Source of the DNA: Flavobacterium sp. Root420
Lineage (GTDB): Bacteria; Bacteroidota; Bacteroidia; Flavobacteriales; Flavobacteriaceae
Direction: 5' to 3'
Assembly (NCBI RefSeq): GCF_001427905.1
Contig: NZ_LMEF01000013.1
Span: 637-63,700 of the forward strand
DNA: 63,064 nucleotides
Shown here one piece after another: positions 50,933 to 60,249 of the stretch; position 1 is the stretch's first letter, and each line of letters starts with the position of its first letter. A model generated the notes under the pieces. The model ran no database searches. It was given only the letters and a program-made list of their open reading frames with translations, and had not been told where the DNA came from. A program made the position numbers and the translations under genes.

Positions 50933-53900
50933 ATGCAAAGTCCATCTTTTTCAATCTACGATGCATCTGCAGGTTCAGGAAAGACCTATACTTTAGTTAA
51001 AGAATATCTTAAAATAATTCTTTCATCACCTAAAAATGATGCTTATCGAAATATTTTGGCTATCACTTTTACCAATAAAGCGGTCCACGAAATGAAAAGC
51101 CGTATTGTTGGAAGCTTGTCTGAATTTACTAAGGACGAGCCTTCAGCGAAAGCTACGGATTTAATGGAAGACTTATCTCGTGAAACGGGACTTTCCGTGA
51201 TTAAAATTAAAACAAAATCTCAAAGTATTATTAAGCACTTGATTCATAATTATGCTGCTTTTGATATTTCTACTATTGATAAATTTACACACAAAGTGAT
51301 TCGTGCTTTTGCACACGATTTAAATTTGCCAATGACTTTTGAGGTAACTCTGGATACCGAGAATTTATTGATAGAAGCTGTAGATGCAATTATTGCACAA
51401 GCGGGTCAGGATGAAACGCTAACAAAATTGCTAATTGATTTTACAATGGAAAAAACCGACGATGATAAAAGTTGGGATGTTTCGCGTGAAATTCTGGAAA
51501 CAGGAAGATTGGTTTTGAATGAAAATAATCGAAATGAAATCTCTCATTTTCAGGATACATCTATTGAAGAATTTGTTGTCATCAAAAAGAAAATGTCGGT
51601 TTTGTGTGCCGATTTGGAAAAGGAATGTGCCGAACATGCCTTCAATGCTCTTGCTTTAATTGATAAAAACGGAATCGATGTAAAATCATTTTCAAGAGGA
51701 ACTTTTCCAAATCACTTAGAAAGTATTAGAGATGGTAAATTCAATCCACGAAATAAAACTTTCCATGAATTTGATGACATAGCAATTAATAAAACGGCGA
51801 CAGATCGGGCGTTGATAGAAAATATTATTCCTGAATTACTTCTGGGTTTAGATAAAATCTATAGAAATTTTGAGAAAAGAGATTTCTATAAGGCATTCCT
51901 AAAAAATATAACACCACTTTCATTATTAAATACTGTTAGTAATGAATTAGCAAAAATTCAATCAGAACAAAATATTTTGTCTATTTCAGAATTCAATGCC
52001 ATTATTCACCGTGAAATTCAAAACCAGCCTGCACCTTTTATTTATGAGCGTATGGGAGAACGCTATCGTCATTTTTTTATTGACGAATTTCAGGATACTT
52101 CAGAGATGCAATGGCAAAATTTAATTCCGTTAATTGATAACGCACTTGCAGGTCAGGATGATTTAGGGAAAAAAGGAACACTAATGATTGTAGGAGATCC
52201 CAAACAATCTATTTATCGCTGGCGTGGAGGAAAAGCTGAACAGTTTATCGAGTTGAGTAAAGATATAAATCCGTTTAGCAACCCGGATAAAGTAATTGAA
52301 CATTTAGATACTAATTATAGAAGTTATAGTGAAGTAATTGATTTTAATAATGCTTTCTTTAAATTAATTTCAGCTGAATTTTCAAATGAAGATTATAAAG
52401 ATTTATATGAAAATCATAGTCATCAAATTTCAAATGCTAAAAAAGGAGGATATGTAAATATTTCTTTTTTGCCAATAATCGAAAAAAATGATTTTGCAGA
52501 TGATGAAGAGATTGTCGAAAAATCAGATTTATATGTTTTGGCAACTTTAAATACAATTCAGAATGTGCTACGGGAAGGTTTTGAATATAGGGATATTGTT
52601 GTTTTAACGCGAAAAAGAGATCAGGGAATTGCGATAGCGAATTATTTGACAGAACAAAATATACCGCTTTTATCTTCAGAAACTTTGATGATTCAGAATG
52701 CAACAGAAGTTCGTTTAATTATCCATTTGCTAAAATACCTGAACAATAATATTGATTTGGAGGCTAAAGCTAATTTTCTTCATTTTCTGGCGAATGTAAA
52801 AGATATTCAGATGCCAATTCATGATTTTATAGCTAAAGGAATGGGGTATAAATTCGAAAATGAGTTTGAAAAATGGCTTTTAAGTTTTGATGTTTCGCTT
52901 TCGTTTGAAGATGTTAGAAAAAAATCTTTGTACGAAGCAGTCGAGATTATCATATCGAAATTTGCCCTTTCGTCAGAAGGGAATGCTTATGTGCAATATT
53001 TTTTGGATATTGTTTTAGAACGCGATATTAGAAATCAGGCCGGGATTGCAGATTTTTTGAATTACTGGGGTAAAAATTCGGAAAAATTCAGTATTCCATC
53101 TCCCGAAGGCAATAATGCTGTTCGTATTATGACGATTCATAAGTCTAAGGGTTTGGAATTTCCTATTGTAATTATGCCATTTGCAGAAGAAGATTATAGT
53201 AGAAAACCAAAAGATAAATTATGGCTTGATACAGAAAACGCTGATTTAGGCGTTCCGAAAGCATTAATCGATAATAGTAGTGCTGTTGAAGGTTTTGGTG
53301 AAAATGCTTCTGCTGTTTTTAATTTGAAAAAACAAGAAGAATTACTGGACAATATTAATGTTTTGTATGTGGCTCTAACGCGTGCAGAAGAACAATTATA
53401 TATTATTTCTCAAACTATAAAAGAGAGAAAAGACGGGGAATTCCCAAGTAATATGGCTTCTTTTTTTATTAAATATTTAATACATAAAGGGATTTATGAG
53501 GAAGAAAAATTTGAGTATGAATTTGGAAACAGAATAAAACTTTCTCCTTCTCATCAAACATTAGATTTAATAAAAACGATTCCCATTGTTTCGGAAGTTT
53601 TGAATCCGAAAAATATTAAAATCGCCCAAAAGGAATCTTTAATGTGGGGTACACATCAGCAAGAAGCGATTTCTTATGGAAATGTAATTCATGAAATTTT
53701 AGCGTTTGTAAAAGATAAATCAGATATTGAATTGGCGGTTACAAAAGCAATCGAGAATGGTTTAATAACACTTGATCAAACTGAGAAAGTTTTGAAAACA
53801 CTACAAGAAATTGTTTCTCATCCTGAGTTGAATGTTTGTTTTGATGGGAAAAATACTGTTCTTATGGAGCAAACTATAGTTCAAAAGGAAGGAAGAATTT

Positions 53901-54091
53901 TAAAACCAGATCGAATAGTTTTGACTCAAAACAAAGAAGCTTATTTGCTTGATTATAAAACAGGTGCAATAAACTCGAAATATGCACAGCAAATTCAGGA
54001 ATATCAAGATGCAATTGAAGATTTAGGATATAAAGTGTTAAAAAGAGCTTTGGTGTATATTGGAACCGAAATCGATGTAGTAAATTTGTGA
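50933..54091 (+). CDS. UvrD-type helicase-nuclease (AddA-like)
   Basis: I start at the ATG at 50933 (MQSPSFSIYDASAGSGKTYT, 1052 residues); the longer frame opens with TTG only. The protein is an SF1A helicase fused to a PD-(D/E)XK nuclease, the AddA/RecB arrangement. Motif I is ASAGSGKT (11-18), motif II IDEFQDTSEMQ, motif III GDPKQSIYRWRGGK, motif V TIHKSKGLEFPIVIM and motif VI VALTRAEEQLYII. The nuclease motif comes near the C-terminus (LKPDRIVLTQNKEAYLLDYK). It should work with the AddB-like protein encoded at 56984-59749 in processing double-strand breaks for RecA. kbl and ompA lie between them. Confidence 0.9.
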   Translation: MQSPSFSIYDASAGSGKTYTLVKEYLKIILSSPKNDAYRNILAITFTNKAVHEMKSRIVGSLSEFTKDEPSAKATDLMEDLSRETGLSVIKIKTKSQSIIKHLIHNYAAFDISTIDKFTHKVIRAFAHDLNLPMTFEVTLDTENLLIEAVDAIIAQAGQDETLTKLLIDFTMEKTDDDKSWDVSREILETGRLVLNENNRNEISHFQDTSIEEFVVIKKKMSVLCADLEKECAEHAFNALALIDKNGIDVKSFSRGTFPNHLESIRDGKFNPRNKTFHEFDDIAINKTATDRALIENIIPELLLGLDKIYRNFEKRDFYKAFLKNITPLSLLNTVSNELAKIQSEQNILSISEFNAIIHREIQNQPAPFIYERMGERYRHFFIDEFQDTSEMQWQNLIPLIDNALAGQDDLGKKGTLMIVGDPKQSIYRWRGGKAEQFIELSKDINPFSNPDKVIEHLDTNYRSYSEVIDFNNAFFKLISAEFSNEDYKDLYENHSHQISNAKKGGYVNISFLPIIEKNDFADDEEIVEKSDLYVLATLNTIQNVLREGFEYRDIVVLTRKRDQGIAIANYLTEQNIPLLSSETLMIQNATEVRLIIHLLKYLNNNIDLEAKANFLHFLANVKDIQMPIHDFIAKGMGYKFENEFEKWLLSFDVSLSFEDVRKKSLYEAVEIIISKFALSSEGNAYVQYFLDIVLERDIRNQAGIADFLNYWGKNSEKFSIPSPEGNNAVRIMTIHKSKGLEFPIVIMPFAEEDYSRKPKDKLWLDTENADLGVPKALIDNSSAVEGFGENASAVFNLKKQEELLDNINVLYVALTRAEEQLYIISQTIKERKDGEFPSNMASFFIKYLIHKGIYEEEKFEYEFGNRIKLSPSHQTLDLIKTIPIVSEVLNPKNIKIAQKESLMWGTHQQEAISYGNVIHEILAFVKDKSDIELAVTKAIENGLITLDQTEKVLKTLQEIVSHPELNVCFDGKNTVLMEQTIVQKEGRILKPDRIVLTQNKEAYLLDYKTGAINSKYAQQIQEYQDAIEDLGYKVLKRALVYIGTEIDVVNL

Positions 54092-54161
54092 AGAAATTAG
54101 TCAGTTGTTAATGGCTTAATTAGTGTAAGTTGTTAACTTTTAACATATTAAATATAGTAAA

Positions 54162-55355
54162 ATGTACGGTAAAATTAAAGAGCATTTGCAAAATGAATTG
54201 CAAACAATTGAAGACAGCGGAATTTTTAAGAAAGAACGCATCATAACTTCAGAACAAGGAGCAGAAATAACTATCTCAACAGGAGAAAAAGTTTTGAATT
54301 TTTGTGCTAATAATTATTTGGGACTTTCCTCGCATCCTGAAGTGGTTCAGGCGGCAAAAGATACAATGGATACACATGGTTTTGGTATGTCTTCAGTTCG
54401 ATTTATTTGCGGAACACAAGATATTCATAAAACATTGGAAAAAAAGATTGCTGATTTTTACGGTACTGAAGATACAATATTATATGCTGCGGCTTTTGAT
54501 GCAAATGGTGGTGTTTTTGAACCTTTATTAGGAGAGAATGATGCGATTATTTCAGATAGTTTAAATCATGCTTCTATTATAGATGGAGTTCGTTTGTGCA
54601 AAGCGGCTCGTTATCGTTATGAAAACAGCAATATGGAAGATTTGGAGCAACAGTTAATAAAAGCTAATGAAGCTGGTTCTCGTTTTAAATTAATTGTTAC
54701 TGACGGAGTTTTTTCTATGGATGGTCTTGTGGCGCCATTAGATAAAATTTGCGATTTGGCTGATAAATATGATGCAATGGTAATGGTAGATGAATGTCAT
54801 GCCGCCGGATTTATCGGAGCAACAGGTAAAGGTACTCTTGAAGCAAAAGGAGTTATGGGAAGAGTTGATATTATTACCGGAACACTTGGGAAAGCGTTAG
54901 GTGGTGCAATGGGAGGATATACAACGGCAAAAAAAGAAATAATCGAGTTATTGCGTCAACGCTCACGACCTTATTTGTTTTCAAATTCTCTTGCGCCAGC
55001 TATTGTAGGAGCTTCGATTAAAGTTTTTGAATTATTAGAAAAAGATACTTCGTTAAGAGATAAATTGGAATGGAATACTAATTATTTTAAAGAAGGGATG
55101 AAAAAAGCCGGTTTTGATATTATAGATGGAGATTCTGCAATTGTTCCTGTAATGTTATATGATGCAAAATTGTCTCAAACAATGGCAAATGAACTTTTAA
55201 AAGAAGGTATTTATGTTATTGGATTTTTCTTTCCGGTGGTTCCGAAAGAGAAAGCGAGAATTAGAGTTCAATTATCAGCTGCGCATTCTAAAGAACACTT
55301 AGACAAGGCGATAAGGGCTTTTAAAGTTGTTGGAGAAAAGTTAAAAGTTATATAA
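54162..55355 (+). CDS. kbl: Glycine C-acetyltransferase (2-amino-3-ketobutyrate CoA ligase)
   Basis: The PLP enzyme joins glycine and acetyl-CoA in threonine breakdown, or cleaves 2-amino-3-ketobutyrate in the reverse sense. The 397-residue protein has the alpha-oxoamine synthase landmarks [60 protein letters not shown] and the Schiff-base lysine in [17 protein letters not shown]. The start [20 protein letters not shown] matches Kbl rather than the longer BioF or Spt. No threonine dehydrogenase gene is nearby. It lies between the AddA-like gene and ompA, probably with its own promoter. Confidence 0.95.
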   Translation: MYGKIKEHLQNELQTIEDSGIFKKERIITSEQGAEITISTGEKVLNFCANNYLGLSSHPEVVQAAKDTMDTHGFGMSSVRFICGTQDIHKTLEKKIADFYGTEDTILYAAAFDANGGVFEPLLGENDAIISDSLNHASIIDGVRLCKAARYRYENSNMEDLEQQLIKANEAGSRFKLIVTDGVFSMDGLVAPLDKICDLADKYDAMVMVDECHAAGFIGATGKGTLEAKGVMGRVDIITGTLGKALGGAMGGYTTAKKEIIELLRQRSRPYLFSNSLAPAIVGASIKVFELLEKDTSLRDKLEWNTNYFKEGMKKAGFDIIDGDSAIVPVMLYDAKLSQTMANELLKEGIYVIGFFFPVVPKEKARIRVQLSAAHSKEHLDKAIRAFKVVGEKLKVI

Positions 55356-55400
55356 TTCCCATTTTAAATAATTTTTGTAGGTTTTTTTTAACATTTCATT

Positions 55401-55430
55401 TTGTATTTAAAAATTTTGGTGTTACTTTTG
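55401..55430 (+). promoter_or_regulatory. Strong Bacteroidota-type promoter of ompA
   Basis: TTG (55401-55403), then 19 bases, then TACTTTTG (55423-55430), an exact match to the TTG-N17-23-TAnnTTTG consensus, located 37 bases before the ATG. Confidence 0.7.
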
Positions 55431-55467
55431 TCTGTAATTAACTAAATTGTAATTAAAAAAATTAAGT

Positions 55468-56919
55468 ATGAAACATCTTAACAAACTTTTAGTTGCTGTG
55501 ATGATGGTGATGGGTTTAAGTTCTCACGCACAAGACAGTAACAATCCATGGGCTATCTCTTTTGGAGTTAATGCCATTGACACTAGAACAAGTTCTGGGT
55601 CAGGAAGTGGTTTCTTTGATCAACACTTTTCTCAACCATTTGCTGTAGATGACAACTGGAACATCCTTCCTTCTTTGTCTTATATTGGTGTGAATAGATA
55701 TGTAGGTCATGGTTTCTCTGTTGGTTTACAGGGTTCTGTAAACAAAATTGATAAATTTGTTACTTTCAATCCAAGTGCTCCAGGGCACGACTCAAGAGGA
55801 AATGTTGTAACTAATCCTGGTGATTTGATGTATTATGGAATTGATGCTACTATTAAATATAGCTTCCAGGAATTAATCAAATCTAAAGTTATTGATCCTT
55901 CGTTATCTGTAGGTGGAGGTTATACTTTCTTTGGAGATAATAGTTTTGGAACTGTTAATCCAGGAGCTGGTATCACTTTTTGGTTTACTGATGCTATTGG
56001 TCTTGAGCTTGCTACAAAATACAAATGGGCTGTGGCAGCTAATGACGAGAAAACTTATGATAGATCTGTTTTCCAACACACTGCAGGTCTTATTTTCAAA
56101 TTTGGAGGTAAAGATACTGACGGAGACGGAATTTATGACAAAGATGATGCTTGTCCAGATGTTGCTGGTTTAAAACAATTCAATGGTTGTCCTGATACTG
56201 ACGGAGACGGAATCGTTGACGCTAGTGATGCTTGTCCAGATGTATTCGGTTTAGCTGCATTAAACGGATGTCCTGATACTGACGGAGACGGAATTGCTGA
56301 CAAAGATGATGCTTGTCCAGATGTTGCTGGTTTAGCTGCTTTAAAAGGTTGTCCAGATGCTGACGGTGACGGAATCGCTGACAAAGATGACAAATGTCCT
56401 ACTGTTGCTGGTCCTAAAGAAAATGGTGGTTGTCCTTTCTTAGATGCTGACAAAGATGGTGTTGCTGATAAAGATGATGACTGTCCTACAGTTTATGGTC
56501 CTGCTTCTAACAGAGGTTGTCCAGAAGTTACTGCTGAAGCTTTGGAAGATCTTAAAGTTCAAGCAAGAGCAGTTTACTTTAACTCAGGGAAAGCTACTTT
56601 CAAAACTGGAGATAAAGAAACTCAAGCTAGATTAGATGCAATCAAACAAATCCTTATCAACTATCCAAATGCTAAATTTAGCATTGAAGGACACACTGAT
56701 AGCGATGGTTCTGATAAATTGAATCAAAAATTATCTGAAGATAGAGCTGCTGCTGTAATGAACGCTTTAATCGAAAGAGGAGTAAGTGTTGATAACTTAC
56801 AATCTAAAGGTTTTGGTGAGTCTCAACCAGTTGCAAGCAACAAAACTGCTGCAGGTAAAGCACAAAACAGAAGAACTGAAATTAGACACATTGGTTCTAA
56901 ATACCAAGGTAAACTATAA
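55468..56919 (+). CDS. OmpA-family protein with thrombospondin type-3 repeats
   Basis: The 483-residue outer membrane protein has a signal peptide (MKHLNKLLVAVMMVMGLSSH) and an N-terminal eight-strand-like beta-barrel (AISFGVNAIDTRTSSGSGSG to KFGGK). Five calcium-binding thrombospondin type-3 repeats follow (about 217-355, DTDGDGIYDKDDACPDVAGL and similar). A C-terminal OmpA/MotB peptidoglycan-binding domain (VYFNSGKATFKTGDKETQAR, FSIEGHTDSDGSDKLNQKLS, AAVMNALIERGVSVDNLQSK) ends the protein. OmpA proteins tether the outer membrane to peptidoglycan and are abundant. The first four repeats recur every 81 bases at the DNA level (56113, 56194, 56275, 56356). Confidence 0.95.
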   Translation: MKHLNKLLVAVMMVMGLSSHAQDSNNPWAISFGVNAIDTRTSSGSGSGFFDQHFSQPFAVDDNWNILPSLSYIGVNRYVGHGFSVGLQGSVNKIDKFVTFNPSAPGHDSRGNVVTNPGDLMYYGIDATIKYSFQELIKSKVIDPSLSVGGGYTFFGDNSFGTVNPGAGITFWFTDAIGLELATKYKWAVAANDEKTYDRSVFQHTAGLIFKFGGKDTDGDGIYDKDDACPDVAGLKQFNGCPDTDGDGIVDASDACPDVFGLAALNGCPDTDGDGIADKDDACPDVAGLAALKGCPDADGDGIADKDDKCPTVAGPKENGGCPFLDADKDGVADKDDDCPTVYGPASNRGCPEVTAEALEDLKVQARAVYFNSGKATFKTGDKETQARLDAIKQILINYPNAKFSIEGHTDSDGSDKLNQKLSEDRAAAVMNALIERGVSVDNLQSKGFGESQPVASNKTAAGKAQNRRTEIRHIGSKYQGKL

Positions 56920-56941
56920 TTTACAGTTTAAAATAAATACT

Positions 56942-56975
56942 AAAAGCCATTCTTAATTGAATGGCTTTTTTTATT
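56942..56975 (+). terminator. Terminator after ompA
   Basis: Stem aaaagccattc / gaatggctttt with a long T run (56965-56977), ending only a few bases before the ATG of the AddB-like gene. Confidence 0.85.
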
Positions 56976-56983
56976 TTTATCAA

Positions 56984-59749
56984 ATGATAAATACTTCTTT
57001 TTTAGAAAAAATAGCTACTGTTGTAATTCAGAATTTTTCTGCAAAACTTGCTGAAACCACTATCATTTTACCAAATAAAAGAGCTAAGGTTTTTTTGATA
57101 GAAGCTTTAAAAAAAGAAACGAATCAAACAATTCTTTCTCCTGAAATTACCAGTATTGAGGATTTCGTACAGGATGTTGCTTCTATTCGTTCTGTGGACT
57201 CCATTGAACTATTATTTGAATTCTATGAAGTTTATCTTTCTGTTACAGAAAAACAAAATCAACAATCATTTGAATTATTTGCTAATTGGGCAAAAACACT
57301 TTTACAGGATTTTAATGAAATAGATCGCTATCTTTTAGATCCCTCACATGTTTTGTCTTACCTAAAAGATATTGAGGATATTAAAAAGTGGGGAATTGAA
57401 GTTGAAAACAAAACAAAGCTTCTTGAAAATTATATTGATTTTTGGAAACTTCTTCCGCTTTATTATAATTCTCTTTATGAACATTTACTGAATAAATCAA
57501 TCGGATATCAAGGGCTGATTTATCGTGAAGCAGTCAACAACTTAAATCATTTTTCGAACACTATTTCGAATCGTACTTTTATTTTTGCCGGTTTTAATGC
57601 CTTGAATGCTGCTGAAGAAAAAATAGTGCAACATCTTCTCGCTCTCGATCAGGCTAAAATATATTGGGATGTAGATCAGACTTTTTTAAATGATCCTTAT
57701 CACGATGCTGGTCTTTTTGTACGACGTTTCAAAGAAAACTGGAAACATTATAAAGCAAATCCTTTTGAATGGATTGTAGATGATTTTTCTCAATCAAAAA
57801 ACATTCAGGTAATCGGAACTCCAAAAACTATTGGACAGGCAAAATTAGCTGGGAGTATTATAGAAAACATAATTACCGAAAACGAAATTTCATCACTTGA
57901 CAAAGTTGCAATCGTTCTGGGTGAAGAAAATCTTTTAATGCCAATTTTATATGCTTTGCCTTCTTCGGTTGGAGCATTAAATATTACAATGGGATATTCA
58001 GGTAAAAATAACCCATCGCAAATATTGATAGCCAAATTGTTTAAAATGCACACCAATGCGCTTTCAAGAAAAGGAGAGAGTTATGTTTTTTATTATAAAG
58101 ATGTATTAGATGTTTTAACACATCCATTAGTTGAACCTTATGCGAAGGCTAATAATTTGGTTAAAATCATCAAAGAGAATAACTATACTTTTATTACACA
58201 TAACAAGTTATTCGAACTTAATACTTCTCCATCAAATTTATTTTTATTGCTATTTCGTAAATGGGAGAATGGTGCAATAGCAGTTCTTGAGAATATTTCA
58301 ACACTTTTAATTTTAATAAAAGAAAATTTTAGCAACGATAATGAAGATGAAAAAATAGCCAAAGCTTTTGTTTATGCTATTTTTAAAGTCATCAATAAGT
58401 TGACTAATTATTATTTGCAACATAAGCATATTGATAATATAGATACTTTGTATGCTATTTACAAACAGGTTATTGATGTCGCTGAAGTTTCGTTTGAAGG
58501 AGAACCCCTTCATGGATTGCAAATTATGGGGGTTTTAGAAAGTCGTGTTCTGGATTTTGAAACCGTAATTGTAACTTCTATGAATGAAGGCAAATTTCCG
58601 GCAGGGAAATCTCAAAATTCTTTTATCCCGTATGATGTGAAGAAGGAATTAGGTTTGCCAACTTTTAAAGAAAAGGATGCTATTTATACCTATCATTTTT
58701 ATCATTTATTGCAAAGGGCTAAAAATATCTATTTGATTTATAATACGGAAAATGATGGCTTAGATGCTGGCGAACGAAGCCGTTTTATTACGCAGTTAGA
58801 AGTTGAAAAACAGCAGAAACATAATCTAACTTTTGATATTTACAATCCTGTTTTGCCTACAACTGCATATCAGCCTATAGTTGTTCCGAAATCAGAAGCG
58901 GTTATGGAGCGTTTGAGAGAAATAGCAACAACGGGGTTTTCTCCTTCGGCATTGACAAGTTATATTAGAAATCCGATTGATTTTTATTTCCAAAAAATAC
59001 TTCGCATCAGGGAAGTAGAGGAAGTAGAGGAAAATATTGCCTTAAACACACTGGGAACCATAATTCACGAAACCTTAAGAGTGCTTTATGAGCCTTTTAT
59101 TGGCAAATTTATTTCGGAAGATGATATTGCGAAATGTTTTAAATTGTTAGACGATGAAGTTCTAAAACAATTTAAAGTGGTTTATAAAGAAGGCGAAATT
59201 AAAAAAGGAAGAAACCTTTTGGCCTTTGAAGTTGCAAAACGCAATGTTTCAAATTTCCTTAAAATGGAATTAGAATCCATTCAGAATGGAGATGCAATTC
59301 AAATCATTGCTTTAGAACAAACATTCGGACGTGAGCTCATTCATCCAAATTTGCCATTTCCTGTCTTGATTAAAGGAAATGTCGACAGAATTGAGCTACG
59401 CAACGGAAAAATAAGAATCATTGATTATAAGACTGGGAAAGTCGAAAAAACGAATGTTATCCTTAAGTCCTGGAATGGATTAACCCAAGAGCTTAAAAAC
59501 GACAAAATTATCCAGGTCCTGGCGTATGCGTTCATGTTTGAAAGTGAAGCTAAAGATTTTCCAATCGAAGTAGGTATCATTTCGTTTAAAAACCTAAAAT
59601 CAGGATTTTTGCCTTTTGGATTTAAAGAAGAAAAAGAATTGAATATGACTATTACAAAAGATATTCTGAATATTTACCTGGAGGAAATTGTATTACTATT
59701 GAACGAAATATTTGATATCAATATTCCTTTTGAAGAAAAAATAGTATAA
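56984..59749 (+). CDS. PD-(D/E)XK nuclease family protein (AddB-like)
   Basis: I start at the ATG at 56984 (MINTSFLEKIATVVIQNFSA, 921 residues), since the longer TTG-started frame would begin inside the ompA terminator. The protein has a helicase-like N-terminal half without intact helicase motifs (SAKLAETTIILPNKRAKVFL). A C-terminal PD-(D/E)XK domain includes SPSALTSYIRNPIDFYFQKI, IIHETLRVLY and the metal motif IELRNGKIRIIDYKTG. The cysteines of Bacillus AddB are not seen. It is the partner expected for the AddA-like helicase at 50933-54091. It is not adjacent to it, and lies after ompA. Confidence 0.85.
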   Translation: MINTSFLEKIATVVIQNFSAKLAETTIILPNKRAKVFLIEALKKETNQTILSPEITSIEDFVQDVASIRSVDSIELLFEFYEVYLSVTEKQNQQSFELFANWAKTLLQDFNEIDRYLLDPSHVLSYLKDIEDIKKWGIEVENKTKLLENYIDFWKLLPLYYNSLYEHLLNKSIGYQGLIYREAVNNLNHFSNTISNRTFIFAGFNALNAAEEKIVQHLLALDQAKIYWDVDQTFLNDPYHDAGLFVRRFKENWKHYKANPFEWIVDDFSQSKNIQVIGTPKTIGQAKLAGSIIENIITENEISSLDKVAIVLGEENLLMPILYALPSSVGALNITMGYSGKNNPSQILIAKLFKMHTNALSRKGESYVFYYKDVLDVLTHPLVEPYAKANNLVKIIKENNYTFITHNKLFELNTSPSNLFLLLFRKWENGAIAVLENISTLLILIKENFSNDNEDEKIAKAFVYAIFKVINKLTNYYLQHKHIDNIDTLYAIYKQVIDVAEVSFEGEPLHGLQIMGVLESRVLDFETVIVTSMNEGKFPAGKSQNSFIPYDVKKELGLPTFKEKDAIYTYHFYHLLQRAKNIYLIYNTENDGLDAGERSRFITQLEVEKQQKHNLTFDIYNPVLPTTAYQPIVVPKSEAVMERLREIATTGFSPSALTSYIRNPIDFYFQKILRIREVEEVEENIALNTLGTIIHETLRVLYEPFIGKFISEDDIAKCFKLLDDEVLKQFKVVYKEGEIKKGRNLLAFEVAKRNVSNFLKMELESIQNGDAIQIIALEQTFGRELIHPNLPFPVLIKGNVDRIELRNGKIRIIDYKTGKVEKTNVILKSWNGLTQELKNDKIIQVLAYAFMFESEAKDFPIEVGIISFKNLKSGFLPFGFKEEKELNMTITKDILNIYLEEIVLLLNEIFDINIPFEEKIV

Positions 59750-60074
59750 GAATAATAGAATTATGTCAGGTTTTGCTTTAGTATGATTTTTCTTTTAAAA
59801 TTTGTTTGACTTTTTTGTTTTCAAAAGGCATTCCAGACGTTTTTATTTGGCGAAATATTTAACAATAACGAAAAAATAGACTTTATGCGAAAAAATAAGG
59901 TCTAATTATCAGCTTGTTAATTAAATTTTCCGAAACGTAATGTTGTATTTTTAAATGATTCTTCTCTTTTTGTGCGTTTTTATTGTATACTGTGTTTTAA
60001 TAATGATCAAAATGTATAGTATAGATAAAAGTGATTTTGAGGCTTCAAATTTCCTGTTTTTTAACAAGTGTTTG

Positions 60075-60105
60075 TTGAACAATTACAATTATTAAAATAT
60101 CTTTG
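60075..60105 (+). promoter_or_regulatory. Promoter of the candidate small RNA
   Basis: TTG (60075-60077), 20 bases, then TATCTTTG (60098-60105). This is a good consensus match with no gene downstream on the plus strand before the terminator at 60211. Confidence 0.6.
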
Positions 60106-60111
60106 GCGCAT

Positions 60112-60247
60112 CTTATAAAGGGCTTATTCAATTTGATAAGAGCAGTCTTATTTAAATTTAAAATATATATTATTACCTAATTTAAAATTTTTGCCCCCAA
60201 CAATAAGAAAAAGGCTGTCTCGAATTTTTTGAGACGGCCTTTTTTGA
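60112..60247 (+). ncRNA. Candidate intergenic small RNA
   Basis: About 135 bases lie between a strong Bacteroidota promoter and a strong terminator, without ATG or GTG codons. Predicted structure includes gcttat (60122-60127) / ataaga around 60136-60141 with switching alternatives (ataagagcagtcttat, 60136-60151), then an A+T-rich spacer. The sequence ttgcccccaac (60191-60201) is single-stranded-looking before the terminator and could be a pairing site. The adjacent minus-strand alpha/beta hydrolase gene is convergent and shares the terminator. Not matched by me to a known family. Confidence 0.5.
60211..60247. terminator. Terminator shared by the candidate RNA and the hydrolase gene
   Basis: An 11-bp stem, aaggctgtctc (60211-60221) / gagacggcctt (60231-60241) with one G-U pair and a loop of nine bases, with T runs on both strands. 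Confidence 0.85.
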
Positions 60248-60249
60248 TT

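Larger units (their letters stand above)
59750..60249. other. Intergenic region containing a candidate small RNA
   Basis: 500 bases without a credible ORF. The left 320 bases are A+T rich and featureless apart from short palindromes near 59988-60030. The right part holds the promoter, candidate RNA and terminator described separately. I found no protein-coding frame in the candidate RNA; it contains no ATG. Confidence 0.6.

Noticed and set aside
56133..56453. Minus-strand ORF opposite the ompA repeats
   Set aside because: An open frame created by the 81-base repeat periodicity; its repetitive Ser-Pro-Ser composition mirrors the sense-strand repeats.
50933..59749. AddAB-like genes as a phage-defence island
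   Set aside because: These are the normal recombination-repair enzymes of the phylum, accompanied by housekeeping genes; nothing suggests a defence cassette.
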